This document shows, piece after piece, positions 1 through 8,422 of a stretch of 64,000 nucleotides of DNA (the first letter of the stretch is position 1; each line of letters opens with the position of its first letter). The notes below the pieces were generated by a model. That model saw only the letters and a list, made by a program, of their open reading frames with translations, did no database searches and had not been told where the DNA came from. The position numbers were made by a program, and so were the translations under genes. The stretch comes from Microbulbifer rhizosphaerae (GTDB lineage Bacteria; Pseudomonadota; Gammaproteobacteria; Pseudomonadales; Cellvibrionaceae). Location: positions 1 to 64,000 of the forward strand of contig NZ_JACHWZ010000009.1 in assembly GCF_014191725.1 (NCBI RefSeq), in the 5' to 3' direction.

Positions 1-87
1 TAGTGAGATCCAGGACCTTATCTGAAAGACACGTTTGAGACTGCAAATCTCGGTATTTTTGCAGGATAACGTGCTTTTTTTATGCAA

Positions 88-1506
88 CTACAGGGAAAAC
101 TCATACCTGTCATTTCCGGCACCGCCCTCTAGATAATCGCTACCTTCACCTCCAATAAGAGTATCATTTCCTCCCATACCATAAAGGCGATCATCATTTC
201 CCAACCCACTCAATAATTCGCCATTATCACTACCAAATACAAATTGCTTAGCAGCATCAACATGGGACGGAACATCGACAAACACCAAGTCACCAGTAGA
301 TAAGTCACGATACTCAGCCAACTCGCTTGAAGTAGGAGTGGAACCAGTTACCGTTCTCTCGATCATATAGGAGAGCATATTTGCACGGTCATTAAGATAG
401 CCAGCAGTCAATGTCCCCTGCCCTGTCTCCGGATCATACAAATCCAATTCACCGTTCAGGTTATGATTCACATAAATACCGCTATTCCCATCGACCACAA
501 ATGGATTCAGCTTGATTAAGGCGTAGCGATAGGCGATATTACTCTGCGCTTTCTCTGCGAGATCAGGTGCTACGCTTTTCGTCAAATCAATAACTTCATA
601 CCGCTGACCGGCATCACCTTCCAGCTGACCGATCAATTCGGCTGCAGCTACTACAGTCTGGTCCCGGTCAACAAACAACTCCTCTTCAGAGGTATAGATA
701 AGGGATTTGAGTTCATTGATCAGCTTGGCGAGGCTGTTGGCATCATCAATACTAGACAGTGCCGAAACAATATTGACAGAACTGATATGGCTGATACTTG
801 GATCTATGGCGGAAATCAATTGATAAGCGCGCCCCAAAGCCTCTATATCTATACCCTTAATATTCGATAGAGCTTCTCCGCCTGCTGCTAGCATCGAGTC
901 AAAAGATTCTTTAGCCGCAAGCGTATATCGATATCCAAATTTCAATGCCACGCCATTCAGAATCTGTATTGTTTCCCATGCAAGGTCTCCAGGTTGATCC
1001 TCGAACACCCTGGAATCATACACAATACGCTCCGGCTCCATGCCTAACATAGTGCCCCAACTCAGGTCCTCCACGCCTAAGGAAACCTCGTTCTCCAATT
1101 GTAGGTCCGCGGCACTGAATATTGAGTCAATGGCTGCAGCTGCAGGAAGACCAAAATCATTAAGGGCCTGGCGATAACTAGCCTCTATAAAATCGGTTTT
1201 CGGCAGACGGTTGCTGACATCTCGATCAATATAATTGAGGTAGTTTTGAAGATGCTGCTGCGCAACCAGCATAAAGTTGGTCTGCTTATCCGCTTCACTA
1301 ACTCCCGCTCTCTCCCATTGGACATCTACCATCATCGCGAATATAGATTGAGGATCCTGCCATTCGCCGACAATGAACTCCGCCTTGGCTGCGTAGCTGT
1401 CGCCAGCCTTGGCAAGAATTCCCCAGGCACCAACCACATCACCCTGATCTACTAATGTTTGCGCTTGCTGCAGTACAGATTCTTCAATTACCAAAGCCAT
1501 TACCAC
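88..1506 (-). CDS. Short RTX (hemolysin-type calcium-binding) protein, probably a type I secretion substrate
   Basis: A 472-residue protein without a signal peptide, as expected for a type I secretion substrate. The last 60 residues carry glycine/aspartate nonapeptide repeats of the RTX type (GLGNDDRLYGMGGNDTLIGG and GGAGND), which bind calcium outside the cell. The N-terminal 400 residues, including a segment around RYALIKLNPF and GELDLYDPETGQG, resemble the non-repeat region of larger RTX proteins as I remember them; I assign no enzyme activity. The protein stops about six residues after the last repeat, so the 50 or so residues that usually carry the uncleaved C-terminal secretion signal are missing. 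It may be a truncated version of a longer protein. It is last in a minus-strand series that begins with the HlyB/HlyD-like transporter genes, which supports secretion by that system. ATG at 1500 (third codon of the longest frame) sits behind an AAGGAGAGTGGTA-like ribosome site and is the likelier start. Confidence 0.75.
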   Translation of the reverse strand: MVMALVIEESVLQQAQTLVDQGDVVGAWGILAKAGDSYAAKAEFIVGEWQDPQSIFAMMVDVQWERAGVSEADKQTNFMLVAQQHLQNYLNYIDRDVSNRLPKTDFIEASYRQALNDFGLPAAAAIDSIFSAADLQLENEVSLGVEDLSWGTMLGMEPERIVYDSRVFEDQPGDLAWETIQILNGVALKFGYRYTLAAKESFDSMLAAGGEALSNIKGIDIEALGRAYQLISAIDPSISHISSVNIVSALSSIDDANSLAKLINELKSLIYTSEEELFVDRDQTVVAAAELIGQLEGDAGQRYEVIDLTKSVAPDLAEKAQSNIAYRYALIKLNPFVVDGNSGIYVNHNLNGELDLYDPETGQGTLTAGYLNDRANMLSYMIERTVTGSTPTSSELAEYRDLSTGDLVFVDVPSHVDAAKQFVFGSDNGELLSGLGNDDRLYGMGGNDTLIGGEGSDYLEGGAGNDRYEFSL

Positions 1507-1551
1507 TCTCCTTGTCTTTCCATTTTAATGCAAAGTTTTATATCAAACACA

Positions 1552-2283
1552 TTATTCCAGATCACCATCCAAAAGCTTTTTAATATTGGCCACAATCTCT
1601 CGCCATTGCGGGAGATATTCGACACTAAAATCGAACTCTACAGCTACTTCTTCATTGTAATCCCACAGCCCTTGGCATCCCGGATATGGAACCTGAGAGG
1701 TCTTATTACATCCAAAAAATATTTTTGGAATTCCATCTTCACGATATAAGTATACTGACGGAATGACATTGAAATCTGAATGATAATATTCCAGTCCATA
1801 GCGCATCTCATCATATTTTCCGCCCTGATGACGCCCACCCAGTACCGAATTCTCCTCCCATGCATCCTTTTTAGCAACATACTGCGGCACCGTCATTCGC
1901 CGATACCGGGTAATCAGCATTATCTGAATACGCTTTCCCCTGTGGTAAACCTCGTAAAAATCGTGATGATTCATACCTTTGTCATAACCCTCGAAGTCAG
2001 GTAACAAAGCCCAGAGGTTGGCTGTTTCCAAGATTCCATCTCCTGTTCTCCCCCCCCCTTTCGAATATTTATTGGGGATGCTGAAATTCGTATTGTTTAT
2101 CTCGAACTCCCACCGGTCATTAGCAGTATTGCCTGCTCTTTCAGCACTGTCTCCACACCCCGCCACGATAAACACACAAAGCAAGGTAGATAGGGCTATC
2201 AAAGGACTGAATTGTTGTTTAATATTTAAACCAAACCTGCCCACTCGATAAAGCGATTGAAAGTCAACCCAAGGATTGTTCAT
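1552..2283 (-). CDS. Lipoprotein, tandem paralogue A
   Basis: A predicted lipoprotein of about 243 residues. A hydrophobic segment ends in the lipobox IVAGC, preceded by an unusually long N-region of about 30 residues. The start was chosen at the ATG behind AGGAG with 5 nt spacing, and the neighbouring paralogue has an equivalent ATG (MNNP here, MNSP there). The mature part has no domain I recognise; it contains three further cysteines and a WEFEINNT segment. It is closely related along its full length to the next gene upstream, at both DNA and protein level, so the pair is a recent tandem duplication. It lies between the RTX gene and the LprI-domain gene. An immunity or accessory role for the secretion system is possible but only inferred from position. 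Confidence 0.75.
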   Translation of the reverse strand: MNNPWVDFQSLYRVGRFGLNIKQQFSPLIALSTLLCVFIVAGCGDSAERAGNTANDRWEFEINNTNFSIPNKYSKGGGRTGDGILETANLWALLPDFEGYDKGMNHHDFYEVYHRGKRIQIMLITRYRRMTVPQYVAKKDAWEENSVLGGRHQGGKYDEMRYGLEYYHSDFNVIPSVYLYREDGIPKIFFGCNKTSQVPYPGCQGLWDYNEEVAVEFDFSVEYLPQWREIVANIKKLLDGDLE

Positions 2284-2361
2284 ACACACTCCTGCCTCTT
2301 CCAAATGTTGTTGCTAAGCGATTCATTGTCGTTTATTGCTCAGATATAATTTTTGAGCGAA

Positions 2362-3099
2362 TCAGTTCAGGTCGCCATCCAAAAGCTTCTTAATATTGAC
2401 CATAATATCTCGCCATTGCGGAAGGTATTCGACACTAAAATCAAAATTTACAGCTATTTCTTCATTGTAGTCCCACACCCCTTGACATCCTGGGTATGGT
2501 GCTTGAGAAGGTTTGTCACACCTAAAAAGCACTATTGGTATTCCATTTTTACGATGTAAATATGCTGACCGAATAACATTGAAATCTGAATGATAATATT
2601 CCAGCCCATAGTGCATCTCATCATACTTTCCACCCTGATGGCGCCCACCCAACACCGAATACTCCTTCCAGGCATCTTTTTTAGCAACAATCTGTGGCAC
2701 CGTCATTCTCCGATACCGAGTAATCAGCATTATCTGTATACGCCTTCCCTTGTGATAAACCCCGTAAAAATCGTGATGATTCACCTCTTTGTCATAACCC
2801 TCAAAGTCAGGTAACAAAGCCCAGAGGTTGGCTGTTTCCAGGATTCCATCTCCTGTTCTACCCCCTCCTTTCGAATATTTATGGGGGATACTGAAGCTCG
2901 TATTGTTTATCTCGAATTCCCAGCGATCATTATTTTTCGCAGTATTGTCTGTTCTTTCAACACTGTCTCCACATCCCGCCACGATAAGCGCACAAAGCAA
3001 GATAGATAGGAGTATCAAAGGACTGAATCGTTGTTTAATATTCAACTCCAATCTTCCCGCTCGATAAAGCGGTTGAATGTCAACCCTAGGACTGTTCAT
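2362..3099 (-). CDS. Lipoprotein, tandem paralogue B
   Basis: Paralogue of the neighbouring lipoprotein gene, with the same architecture: a long N-region, a hydrophobic stretch, lipobox IVAGC, then an approximately 200-residue mature domain of unknown function. Long stretches are identical in the two proteins (for example KYSKGGGRTGDGILETANLW). Differences are concentrated just after the lipobox and in the C-terminal third, around the CDKPSQAPYPGC segment. The start was chosen by alignment with the paralogue; an in-frame ATG two codons upstream is also possible. The approximately 35 bp just upstream (about 3100-3140) resemble the 3' end of the hlyD-like gene, which suggests how the cassette duplicated. 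Its function is unknown. Confidence 0.75.
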   Translation of the reverse strand: MNSPRVDIQPLYRAGRLELNIKQRFSPLILLSILLCALIVAGCGDSVERTDNTAKNNDRWEFEINNTSFSIPHKYSKGGGRTGDGILETANLWALLPDFEGYDKEVNHHDFYGVYHKGRRIQIMLITRYRRMTVPQIVAKKDAWKEYSVLGGRHQGGKYDEMHYGLEYYHSDFNVIRSAYLHRKNGIPIVLFRCDKPSQAPYPGCQGVWDYNEEIAVNFDFSVEYLPQWRDIMVNIKKLLDGDLN

Positions 3100-3492
3100 A
3101 CGCATTCCTACCTCTCTCCAAAGTTGCTGCGAAGCAATTCATTACCGTTTATTGTTCATATCTTATTTGAATCAGCTCAATTTTTAGTGCTATAAAGATA
3201 TAGATTGAGAGCTTCTTCTGCAGTTGAGCTATTCATTACTAATCTTCTTTAGTCATAACAATTTAGAAGTTTCTTCAATTTCTCAACATCAATCACTTTT
3301 TTATACATGTAAAGATCTACCCTATAAGTAAATCTATCTTTCTCATCAGATAGACAACGCCATACTTTCTTTTCTCTTTACTCATAACAGCCACCTTATT
3401 CTGCTCGATCATTTATATCCCCAGATCGTTCAGCTGCTTAATTAGCTAGCAACGAACATCACGACATACAGAACCCTACTTCCGTTTTTTCA
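3100..3492. other. AT-rich gap with a possible broken small ORF
   Basis: About 390 bp without an intact gene, clearly more AT-rich than the rest of the window. On the minus strand, ATG at 3385 opens a 21-codon frame (MSKEKRKYGV...). A shift of one frame near the A-rich run would join it to an open stretch (WRCLSDEKDRFTYRVDLYMY...) that ends at 3249, giving about 45 residues. This could be a small gene with a frameshift or chance. The right-flanking 35 bp next to 3099 resemble the 3' end of the hlyD-like gene. Confidence 0.35.
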
Positions 3493-4488
3493 CTAATCAT
3501 AATCATTGCCACTTTTCGCAGGCTCAGAAAACTGAGCATGAATATTCTCTATCCCCAGAATGATTTCGGAAATCCTCAGGTTATAGCTTTCCGCTATACA
3601 GCTATATTCCTTGCAGGAGTTGCGTTTTTTCAGCCACTTCAACTGGATTTGTTTCAAGGATTCTGGAGAAGGAGTTATCTTCTGATATTCTCTGTACAAG
3701 GTATTTAGATGATTATCAAGGCCCGACAAATAGGAATCCGAACATATGGACATTTCGCTGTAGTTCAGCTTTTGGCTGCAGTCAAACCCCGGCTTTATCG
3801 CTTTTCTGATTTTCCGATTGTTTTGGGCAGGAATTCGCTCCCTGTTATCATTCTCCTTCGCGTAGCGTGCAGTCTCCATTCTAACGGGAGTGTGGTGAAG
3901 AGTACGGGGAGTTAGAGTATTGCCAGTCACCTCTCGCACCGGGCGGAGGTTTGCATGGACTTTCCGCACCTGTGGTTCCATGGTCTGCATGGGCATTATT
4001 TCACCGGCTTTCGATACTTTCAGGCTCAGCAAGGATCTTTGGCATCTTTCAGTAGGAGCTGCCATAGAAGAATACGTCAACCTGCTGTCCACCTCGCACA
4101 TCTCCAGGGCTCTTTGCATACGGTCAATACGCATGCGATAAACCATCTCCAAACAGTGCTCGCGCAGGCAGTCATTTCTGACCCTTAGCCAGGATTGCTG
4201 AGATTCCCTAACCGGAGCTCGGGCTTGCGGTACCGCCTTCAAGCGCACATATACGTCTTCAAGCTCCTCGTGGAGCTTTTGTAGTTTTCTATCTTCGCAG
4301 ATCATTTCTTCAACTGGTCTTGTTTCTGCTGCGCAGCTAGCCGGGCCTGAGCCTCCTTGTATCCTCCCTGTTGATTTATCCTCATGAGATGTGGTGCAGG
4401 CAGCTACGACCAACATGGGAGCAATAAGTGCCCAAAGCAAGTTGGATTGCCTGGACAAAAGGCTGCGCCAAATGCAGATATCATCCAT
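3493..4488 (-). CDS. Lipoprotein with two LprI-like (DUF1311) domains
   Basis: A 331-residue predicted lipoprotein (lipobox VVAAC at about residue 31). The mature part holds two copies of the LprI/DUF1311-type module, at roughly residues 50-125 and 230-310. Each copy has paired cysteines and the characteristic QxxWLxxRNxC pattern (QQSWLRVRNDC and QLKWLKKRNSC). The founding member of the family, LprI of Mycobacterium tuberculosis, is a lysozyme inhibitor. That activity is not demonstrable here. The gene starts 8 bp after the hlyD-like stop, so it is almost certainly co-transcribed with the transporter. This position is unusual and hints at self-protection or envelope protection linked to secretion. 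A basic linker of about 100 residues separates the two modules. Confidence 0.75.
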   Translation of the reverse strand: MDDICIWRSLLSRQSNLLWALIAPMLVVAACTTSHEDKSTGRIQGGSGPASCAAETRPVEEMICEDRKLQKLHEELEDVYVRLKAVPQARAPVRESQQSWLRVRNDCLREHCLEMVYRMRIDRMQRALEMCEVDSRLTYSSMAAPTERCQRSLLSLKVSKAGEIMPMQTMEPQVRKVHANLRPVREVTGNTLTPRTLHHTPVRMETARYAKENDNRERIPAQNNRKIRKAIKPGFDCSQKLNYSEMSICSDSYLSGLDNHLNTLYREYQKITPSPESLKQIQLKWLKKRNSCKEYSCIAESYNLRISEIILGIENIHAQFSEPAKSGNDYD

Positions 4489-4496
4489 ATTTATAC

Positions 4497-5900
4497 CTAC
4501 CTCTCTCCAAAACTGTTGCCGAGCGATTCCCGAATCGGCTTGGTAAAGTACTCGTAGATATTTCTCTTACCGGTTTTTACCTCCGCCACCACGTGCATAC
4601 CGGCACGTAGCGGCAGTTCCCGATCCGGCAGTTGCAGGCTCTGGGTGTTCAGGCGGACACTGGACAGGTAGCGGTAGCCCTTGTCCTCGTCCATTACTGC
4701 ATCCTCGGACAGGTTGGCGACCGTGCCTTCGATGAATCCGTACTTGGTAAAGTTGAAGGTGGATACCTTGACGGTGACCGGCTGCCCTTCCTCGACAAAG
4801 CCGATATCCTGATTCAGTACCCAGGCCTGGACTTCCAGCGTGCTGCCGGCGGGCACTATCTGCATCAGTGGCTGGGCGGGCTCGAGCACCGCGCCGCGGG
4901 TATGGATTGCCAGTTCCTGGACGGTGCCGGCGATGGGGGCGCGAATCACCTGCTGGAGGTTTCTGAGCCGGGCCTTGGCGTACTCCTTTTCCAGGGAGGT
5001 AATATTCCGCTCCAGTTCTTCCTGCTGGGAGAGGCTGTTATACAGCGATTTGCTCAACAGTGCGGACCGCTGCAGGTCCAGTTCGCGAAGCTGCGACTGA
5101 AGCTGCTCTATCCTCTCCTGTTCCAGTGCCAGCCCTTCCTCCGCGTCTATGCGCTGTTGTTCCAGTTCCAGGTATTTGTCCCGGGCTACCAAATCGCGGC
5201 TGAGGAGCTTTTCCAGGGAGGCGGTGCGCTCGGTGAGTATGGGCAGGATCTTTTCCGCCTTGCGCACCAGGGCGCGGGACATATCGAGTTCCTGCTGTTT
5301 GGAGTCGATCTGCTGGTCGATCAGGTCGCTTTCGGCCAGGTAGTCGGTAAAGTAGCCACGCAGCAGGCTCTGCTGGAAGGGATGCTGTTCCCGGGCATCC
5401 ACACCGACGAGCTTGTCCCGCAGGCCGGCTTGTGCCTCCTGCATCATCGCGACCTTCCCCTCTCCCAGCCGCGGCAGGTAGGCGGAATACACCCGCTCCC
5501 GCGCCAGGCGGGCGCGGGATGTCTTGAGTTCGCCATCCAGGCGCTCCAGGTCGGCGGCGGCATTGGTGGCATCCAGGGTGATCAGTGGATCTCCCTCTTC
5601 CACCCGACTACCCTCCAGCACATGGATTTCCCGTACTACCGACAGTTCGTTGGCCTGGATGGTTTTTACCTTGCCGTCGGGAACGACGGTGCCCTCGGCC
5701 ACGGCGACTATGTCTATCTTGCCGAAGATGGCCCAGAGGATGGCAATGACAAAGAACAGGCAGATGCTGTTGATCAGCCACAGGCCCAGCGGGTTGGGCG
5801 GTGACTGCTCTATCTCCAGCGCCGCGGGCACGAAGTCCAATAGTGAATCGCGTTTGCGCCGCCCGGAGCGGGCCGAAAATAGTGAAGGCAGCTTGCTCAC
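4497..5900 (-). CDS. HlyD family type I secretion periplasmic adaptor
   Basis: A 467-residue membrane-fusion protein of normal HlyD length. A short cytoplasmic N-terminus is followed by one membrane segment (about residues 40-62), a lipoyl/barrel half, a long coiled-coil region (about 120-330, rich in Glu, Leu, Gln and Arg), and a second barrel half with APIAGTVQELAIHTRGAVL and AGMHVVAEVKTGKRNIYEY. The latter is the usual C-terminal HlyD signature. The adaptor links the inner-membrane ABC transporter to a TolC-type outer-membrane channel, which is not encoded in this window. Its start overlaps the stop of the ABC transporter gene by 4 bp (ATGA), so the two are translationally coupled. The final codons (SFGER) lie in a stretch that recurs upstream of both duplicated lipoprotein genes. 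Confidence 0.93.
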   Translation of the reverse strand: MSKLPSLFSARSGRRKRDSLLDFVPAALEIEQSPPNPLGLWLINSICLFFVIAILWAIFGKIDIVAVAEGTVVPDGKVKTIQANELSVVREIHVLEGSRVEEGDPLITLDATNAAADLERLDGELKTSRARLARERVYSAYLPRLGEGKVAMMQEAQAGLRDKLVGVDAREQHPFQQSLLRGYFTDYLAESDLIDQQIDSKQQELDMSRALVRKAEKILPILTERTASLEKLLSRDLVARDKYLELEQQRIDAEEGLALEQERIEQLQSQLRELDLQRSALLSKSLYNSLSQQEELERNITSLEKEYAKARLRNLQQVIRAPIAGTVQELAIHTRGAVLEPAQPLMQIVPAGSTLEVQAWVLNQDIGFVEEGQPVTVKVSTFNFTKYGFIEGTVANLSEDAVMDEDKGYRYLSSVRLNTQSLQLPDRELPLRAGMHVVAEVKTGKRNIYEYFTKPIRESLGNSFGER

Positions 5901-8047
5901 ACCACCTCCCGCAGGTTGGACTGCATGGCGTTCAGCTTGGCGAAGTGGCCGTTCTTCTGCAGCAGCTGCTTGGGCCCGCCCTGCTCCACGATGCGCCCCT
6001 TGTCCATCACCACGATGCGATTGGCGTCGCGCACGGCGGAGAGGCGGTGGGCGATAATCAACACCGTTCGGCCCTGACAGATCTGACGCATATTGGCCTG
6101 GACCACCGCTTCCGATTCGTAGTCCAGAGCGCTGGTGGCTTCGTCGAAGATCAGTATCCTCGGGTCTGCCATCAGCGCGCGGGCTATGGCAATGCGCTGC
6201 TTCTGCCCGCCGGAGAGGGAGCTGCCCTGCTCACCGACCACGGTATCGAAGCCCTCCGGCAGCTCCAGGATAAAGTCGTAGGCTCCTGACTGTTTGGCCG
6301 CGGCAATCACTTTCTCCATGGGCGCACCGGGGTCCGCCAGGGCGATGTTCTCCCGCACGGTGCGGTTGAGCAGGAAACTCTCCTGGAGCACTACCCCGAC
6401 CCGCTGGCGCAGCCAGGCCGGGTCCACCAGTGCCAGGTCGACGCCGTCGATCAGCACGCGCCCTGCCTCTGGCACATGTAGCCGCTGCACCAGCTTTGTG
6501 AGGGTGCTCTTCCCGGAGCCGGATCTGCCCACTATGCCGACGATTTCTCCGGGCCTGATGGCGAGCTGGATATCGTCGATGACCAGGGGCCTGTCCGGCC
6601 CGTAGCGGAATTTCACATGCTCGAAGCGGATCTCGCCGCGAATGTCCGGCAGTGTGGTGCGGTTGGGATCATGCCCCGCCTCCCTGGGTGTATTGAGGAT
6701 ATCGCCCAGGCGTTTGACGGAAATGCCCGCCTGCTGAAAGTCCTGCCACAGCTGCACCAGCTTGAGAATCGGCTGGCTGACCCGGCCGGCAATCATATTG
6801 AAGGCGATCAACATCCCCACACTGAGTTCGCCCGCGATCACCAGGTGCGCCCCCACCCACAGGATGCCGATGGTCACCAGCTTGTTGATCAGGCTGGCGG
6901 CTTGGTTGGCGATATTGCCCAGGTTGAGGGCCCGGAAGGAGGCGTTGACGTAGCCCGCCATCTGCTCCTCCCAGCGACGCTGCATCTGCGGCTCCACCGC
7001 CGGGCTCTTCAGCGTCTCCACACCGTTGCAGGCTTCCACCAGGAATGCCTGGTTCTCCGCGCCGAGCTTGAACTTTTCATTGAGCCGGTTGCGCAACACA
7101 GGTGTGATCGCAATGGAGAGGATTACGTAGAGCGGCAGCGAGCCCAGCACTATCCAGGTCAGTGTCGGGCTGTAGAGAAACATCACCGCGAAGAACACCA
7201 GGGTGAAGAACAGATCGATACACAGTGTCAGCGCCGAACCGGTGATGAACTGGCGGATGGAGTCCAGCTCCCGCACCCGCGCCACGGTGTCTCCAACTCG
7301 GCGGCTCTGGAAATAGGCGATCGGCAGACGCAGCAGATGGTGGAACAGCCGGGCACCGAGCACCACGTCGATGCGATTGGAGGTATGGCTGAACAGATAG
7401 GTCCGCAGGCCGTTGAGCAGCACATCGAACACACAGACCACCAGAAAGCCCAGCGCCAGCACATCCAGGGTGGTCAACCCCTGGTGCACCAGTACTTTGT
7501 CCACGACTACCTGGAAGAACAATGGTGTAACCAGGGCAAACAGCTGGATAAAGAAGGATGCCAGCATTACCTGGCCCAGCAGCTTCTTGTATTTGAGAAT
7601 GGCGGGAATAAACCAGGAGATATCGAATTTCTGCTGGATAGAGGACAGTACACCCTTCCTGCGAAAAACCAGCAGGGAGATCGCACCCGAATCGGAGTCG
7701 AGTAACTCCTCAATCGGAACTGTATAGGGTTTGGGCTCGCAGGCCTTCTGTAGCAGCGCCTTGCCATCGTGAATGCGGCCCAGTATGGTGCATTCACCTT
7801 CCGCGGAAATGACCACTGCCGGCAAGGGCAGCTCGCTCAGCTCTTCAGCCTTTCTCTGGACAAGCCTGGCTTTAAGGCCGAGAAAATTGGCCGCCGCTAT
7901 CGCCTCGTGTGCCGCCAAGTGTTCGGATTCAGGGAATTCGCGATTCAGCTGTGTCGGATTAGTTGCCAATTGGTGAAATCTGGCAATGACAGACAAACAG
8001 GAAAAGTAGCTCCCTTTTGCTATTGGTACCCCCACATCACACTCCAT
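5897..8047 (-). CDS. HlyB-like type I secretion ABC transporter
   Basis: Peptidase-like N-terminal domain, six-helix membrane domain (about 145-430) and ATP-binding domain. Walker A (GRSGSGKST, about residues 507-515), signature LSGGQ, Walker B (ILIFDEATSALD) and the H-loop (IAHRLS) are all intact. The N-terminal domain has the C39 fold pattern, but where the catalytic cysteine of active peptidases would sit (DCGxxC) the sequence reads GSYFSC. It is therefore a C39-like domain that binds rather than cleaves its substrate, as in RTX exporters. The first ATG (8047) was chosen; a TTG 13 codons upstream (8086) is possible. It is the first gene of the operon and drives export of the RTX substrate with the HlyD-like adaptor. 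Confidence 0.93.
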   Translation of the reverse strand: MECDVGVPIAKGSYFSCLSVIARFHQLATNPTQLNREFPESEHLAAHEAIAAANFLGLKARLVQRKAEELSELPLPAVVISAEGECTILGRIHDGKALLQKACEPKPYTVPIEELLDSDSGAISLLVFRRKGVLSSIQQKFDISWFIPAILKYKKLLGQVMLASFFIQLFALVTPLFFQVVVDKVLVHQGLTTLDVLALGFLVVCVFDVLLNGLRTYLFSHTSNRIDVVLGARLFHHLLRLPIAYFQSRRVGDTVARVRELDSIRQFITGSALTLCIDLFFTLVFFAVMFLYSPTLTWIVLGSLPLYVILSIAITPVLRNRLNEKFKLGAENQAFLVEACNGVETLKSPAVEPQMQRRWEEQMAGYVNASFRALNLGNIANQAASLINKLVTIGILWVGAHLVIAGELSVGMLIAFNMIAGRVSQPILKLVQLWQDFQQAGISVKRLGDILNTPREAGHDPNRTTLPDIRGEIRFEHVKFRYGPDRPLVIDDIQLAIRPGEIVGIVGRSGSGKSTLTKLVQRLHVPEAGRVLIDGVDLALVDPAWLRQRVGVVLQESFLLNRTVRENIALADPGAPMEKVIAAAKQSGAYDFILELPEGFDTVVGEQGSSLSGGQKQRIAIARALMADPRILIFDEATSALDYESEAVVQANMRQICQGRTVLIIAHRLSAVRDANRIVVMDKGRIVEQGGPKQLLQKNGHFAKLNAMQSNLREVV

Positions 8048-8413
8048 GTCCGCAATAATGCGCTTGCGCTTACTTTTCCAGGCCAATCAGGAAATGGCCT
8101 CAAATTGGGATCTTATACAGCAGAGGCGTCTCTTCTAACACGAGCACTCTTGTAAAATCAATGGAAAATCCATTGCACGACTGTGTAAGTCGATCAATCG
8201 AAAAGAAAAATATAGGGGAATGTTTATGGAGTGTCCGCCCCGGTAGCAGAGCTGCCGGGGCCAGGGCAATTTTTGTAGGATGGGCAAAGCGTAGCGTGCC
8301 CATTGAGGCCCCGGAAGACGGGCACGCTACGCTTTGCCCATCCTACAAAGAGAAGCTGATTATCTTAGTGCTTATGACTACGAAGCAAGGCCGATCGCGG
8401 CCATGGGCCGCTC
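8048..8413. other. Intergenic region between the secretion operon and a TonB receptor, with two REP elements
   Basis: About 366 bp. It holds the promoter side of the type I secretion operon (no convincing -35/-10 seen), an imperfect GC hairpin at about 8237-8262, a perfect 30-bp inverted repeat at 8272-8349 and a second REP half-element from 8391 into the receptor gene. No coding sequence is supported. Confidence 0.6.
8272..8349. repeat. Perfect 30-bp inverted repeat (GTAGGATGGGCAAAGCG type)
   Basis: The left arm 8272-8301 and right arm 8320-8349 are exact reverse complements, with an 18-nt loop. Arms begin TTTGTAGGATGGGC. Similar extragenic palindromes occur dispersed in many proteobacterial genomes. 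This copy lies downstream of the TonB receptor gene, so it may also stop its transcription, although there is no U-tract. Confidence 0.85.
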
Positions 8414-8422
8414 CTACAAAAG
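8391..8422. repeat. REP half-element overlapping a stop codon
   Basis: A GATCGCGGCCATGGGCCGCTCCTACA-like element, the same family as those near 12 kb, 44 kb, 50 kb and 59 kb. Read on the minus strand, its end TTTTGTAGGAGCGG contains the TAG that terminates the TonB receptor gene (8414-8416). Confidence 0.8.

Noticed and set aside
88..8086. Bacteriocin (double-glycine leader) export system
   Set aside because: The exporter lacks the catalytic cysteine of C39 peptidases and no small GG-leader peptide gene was seen; the RTX protein is the likelier substrate.
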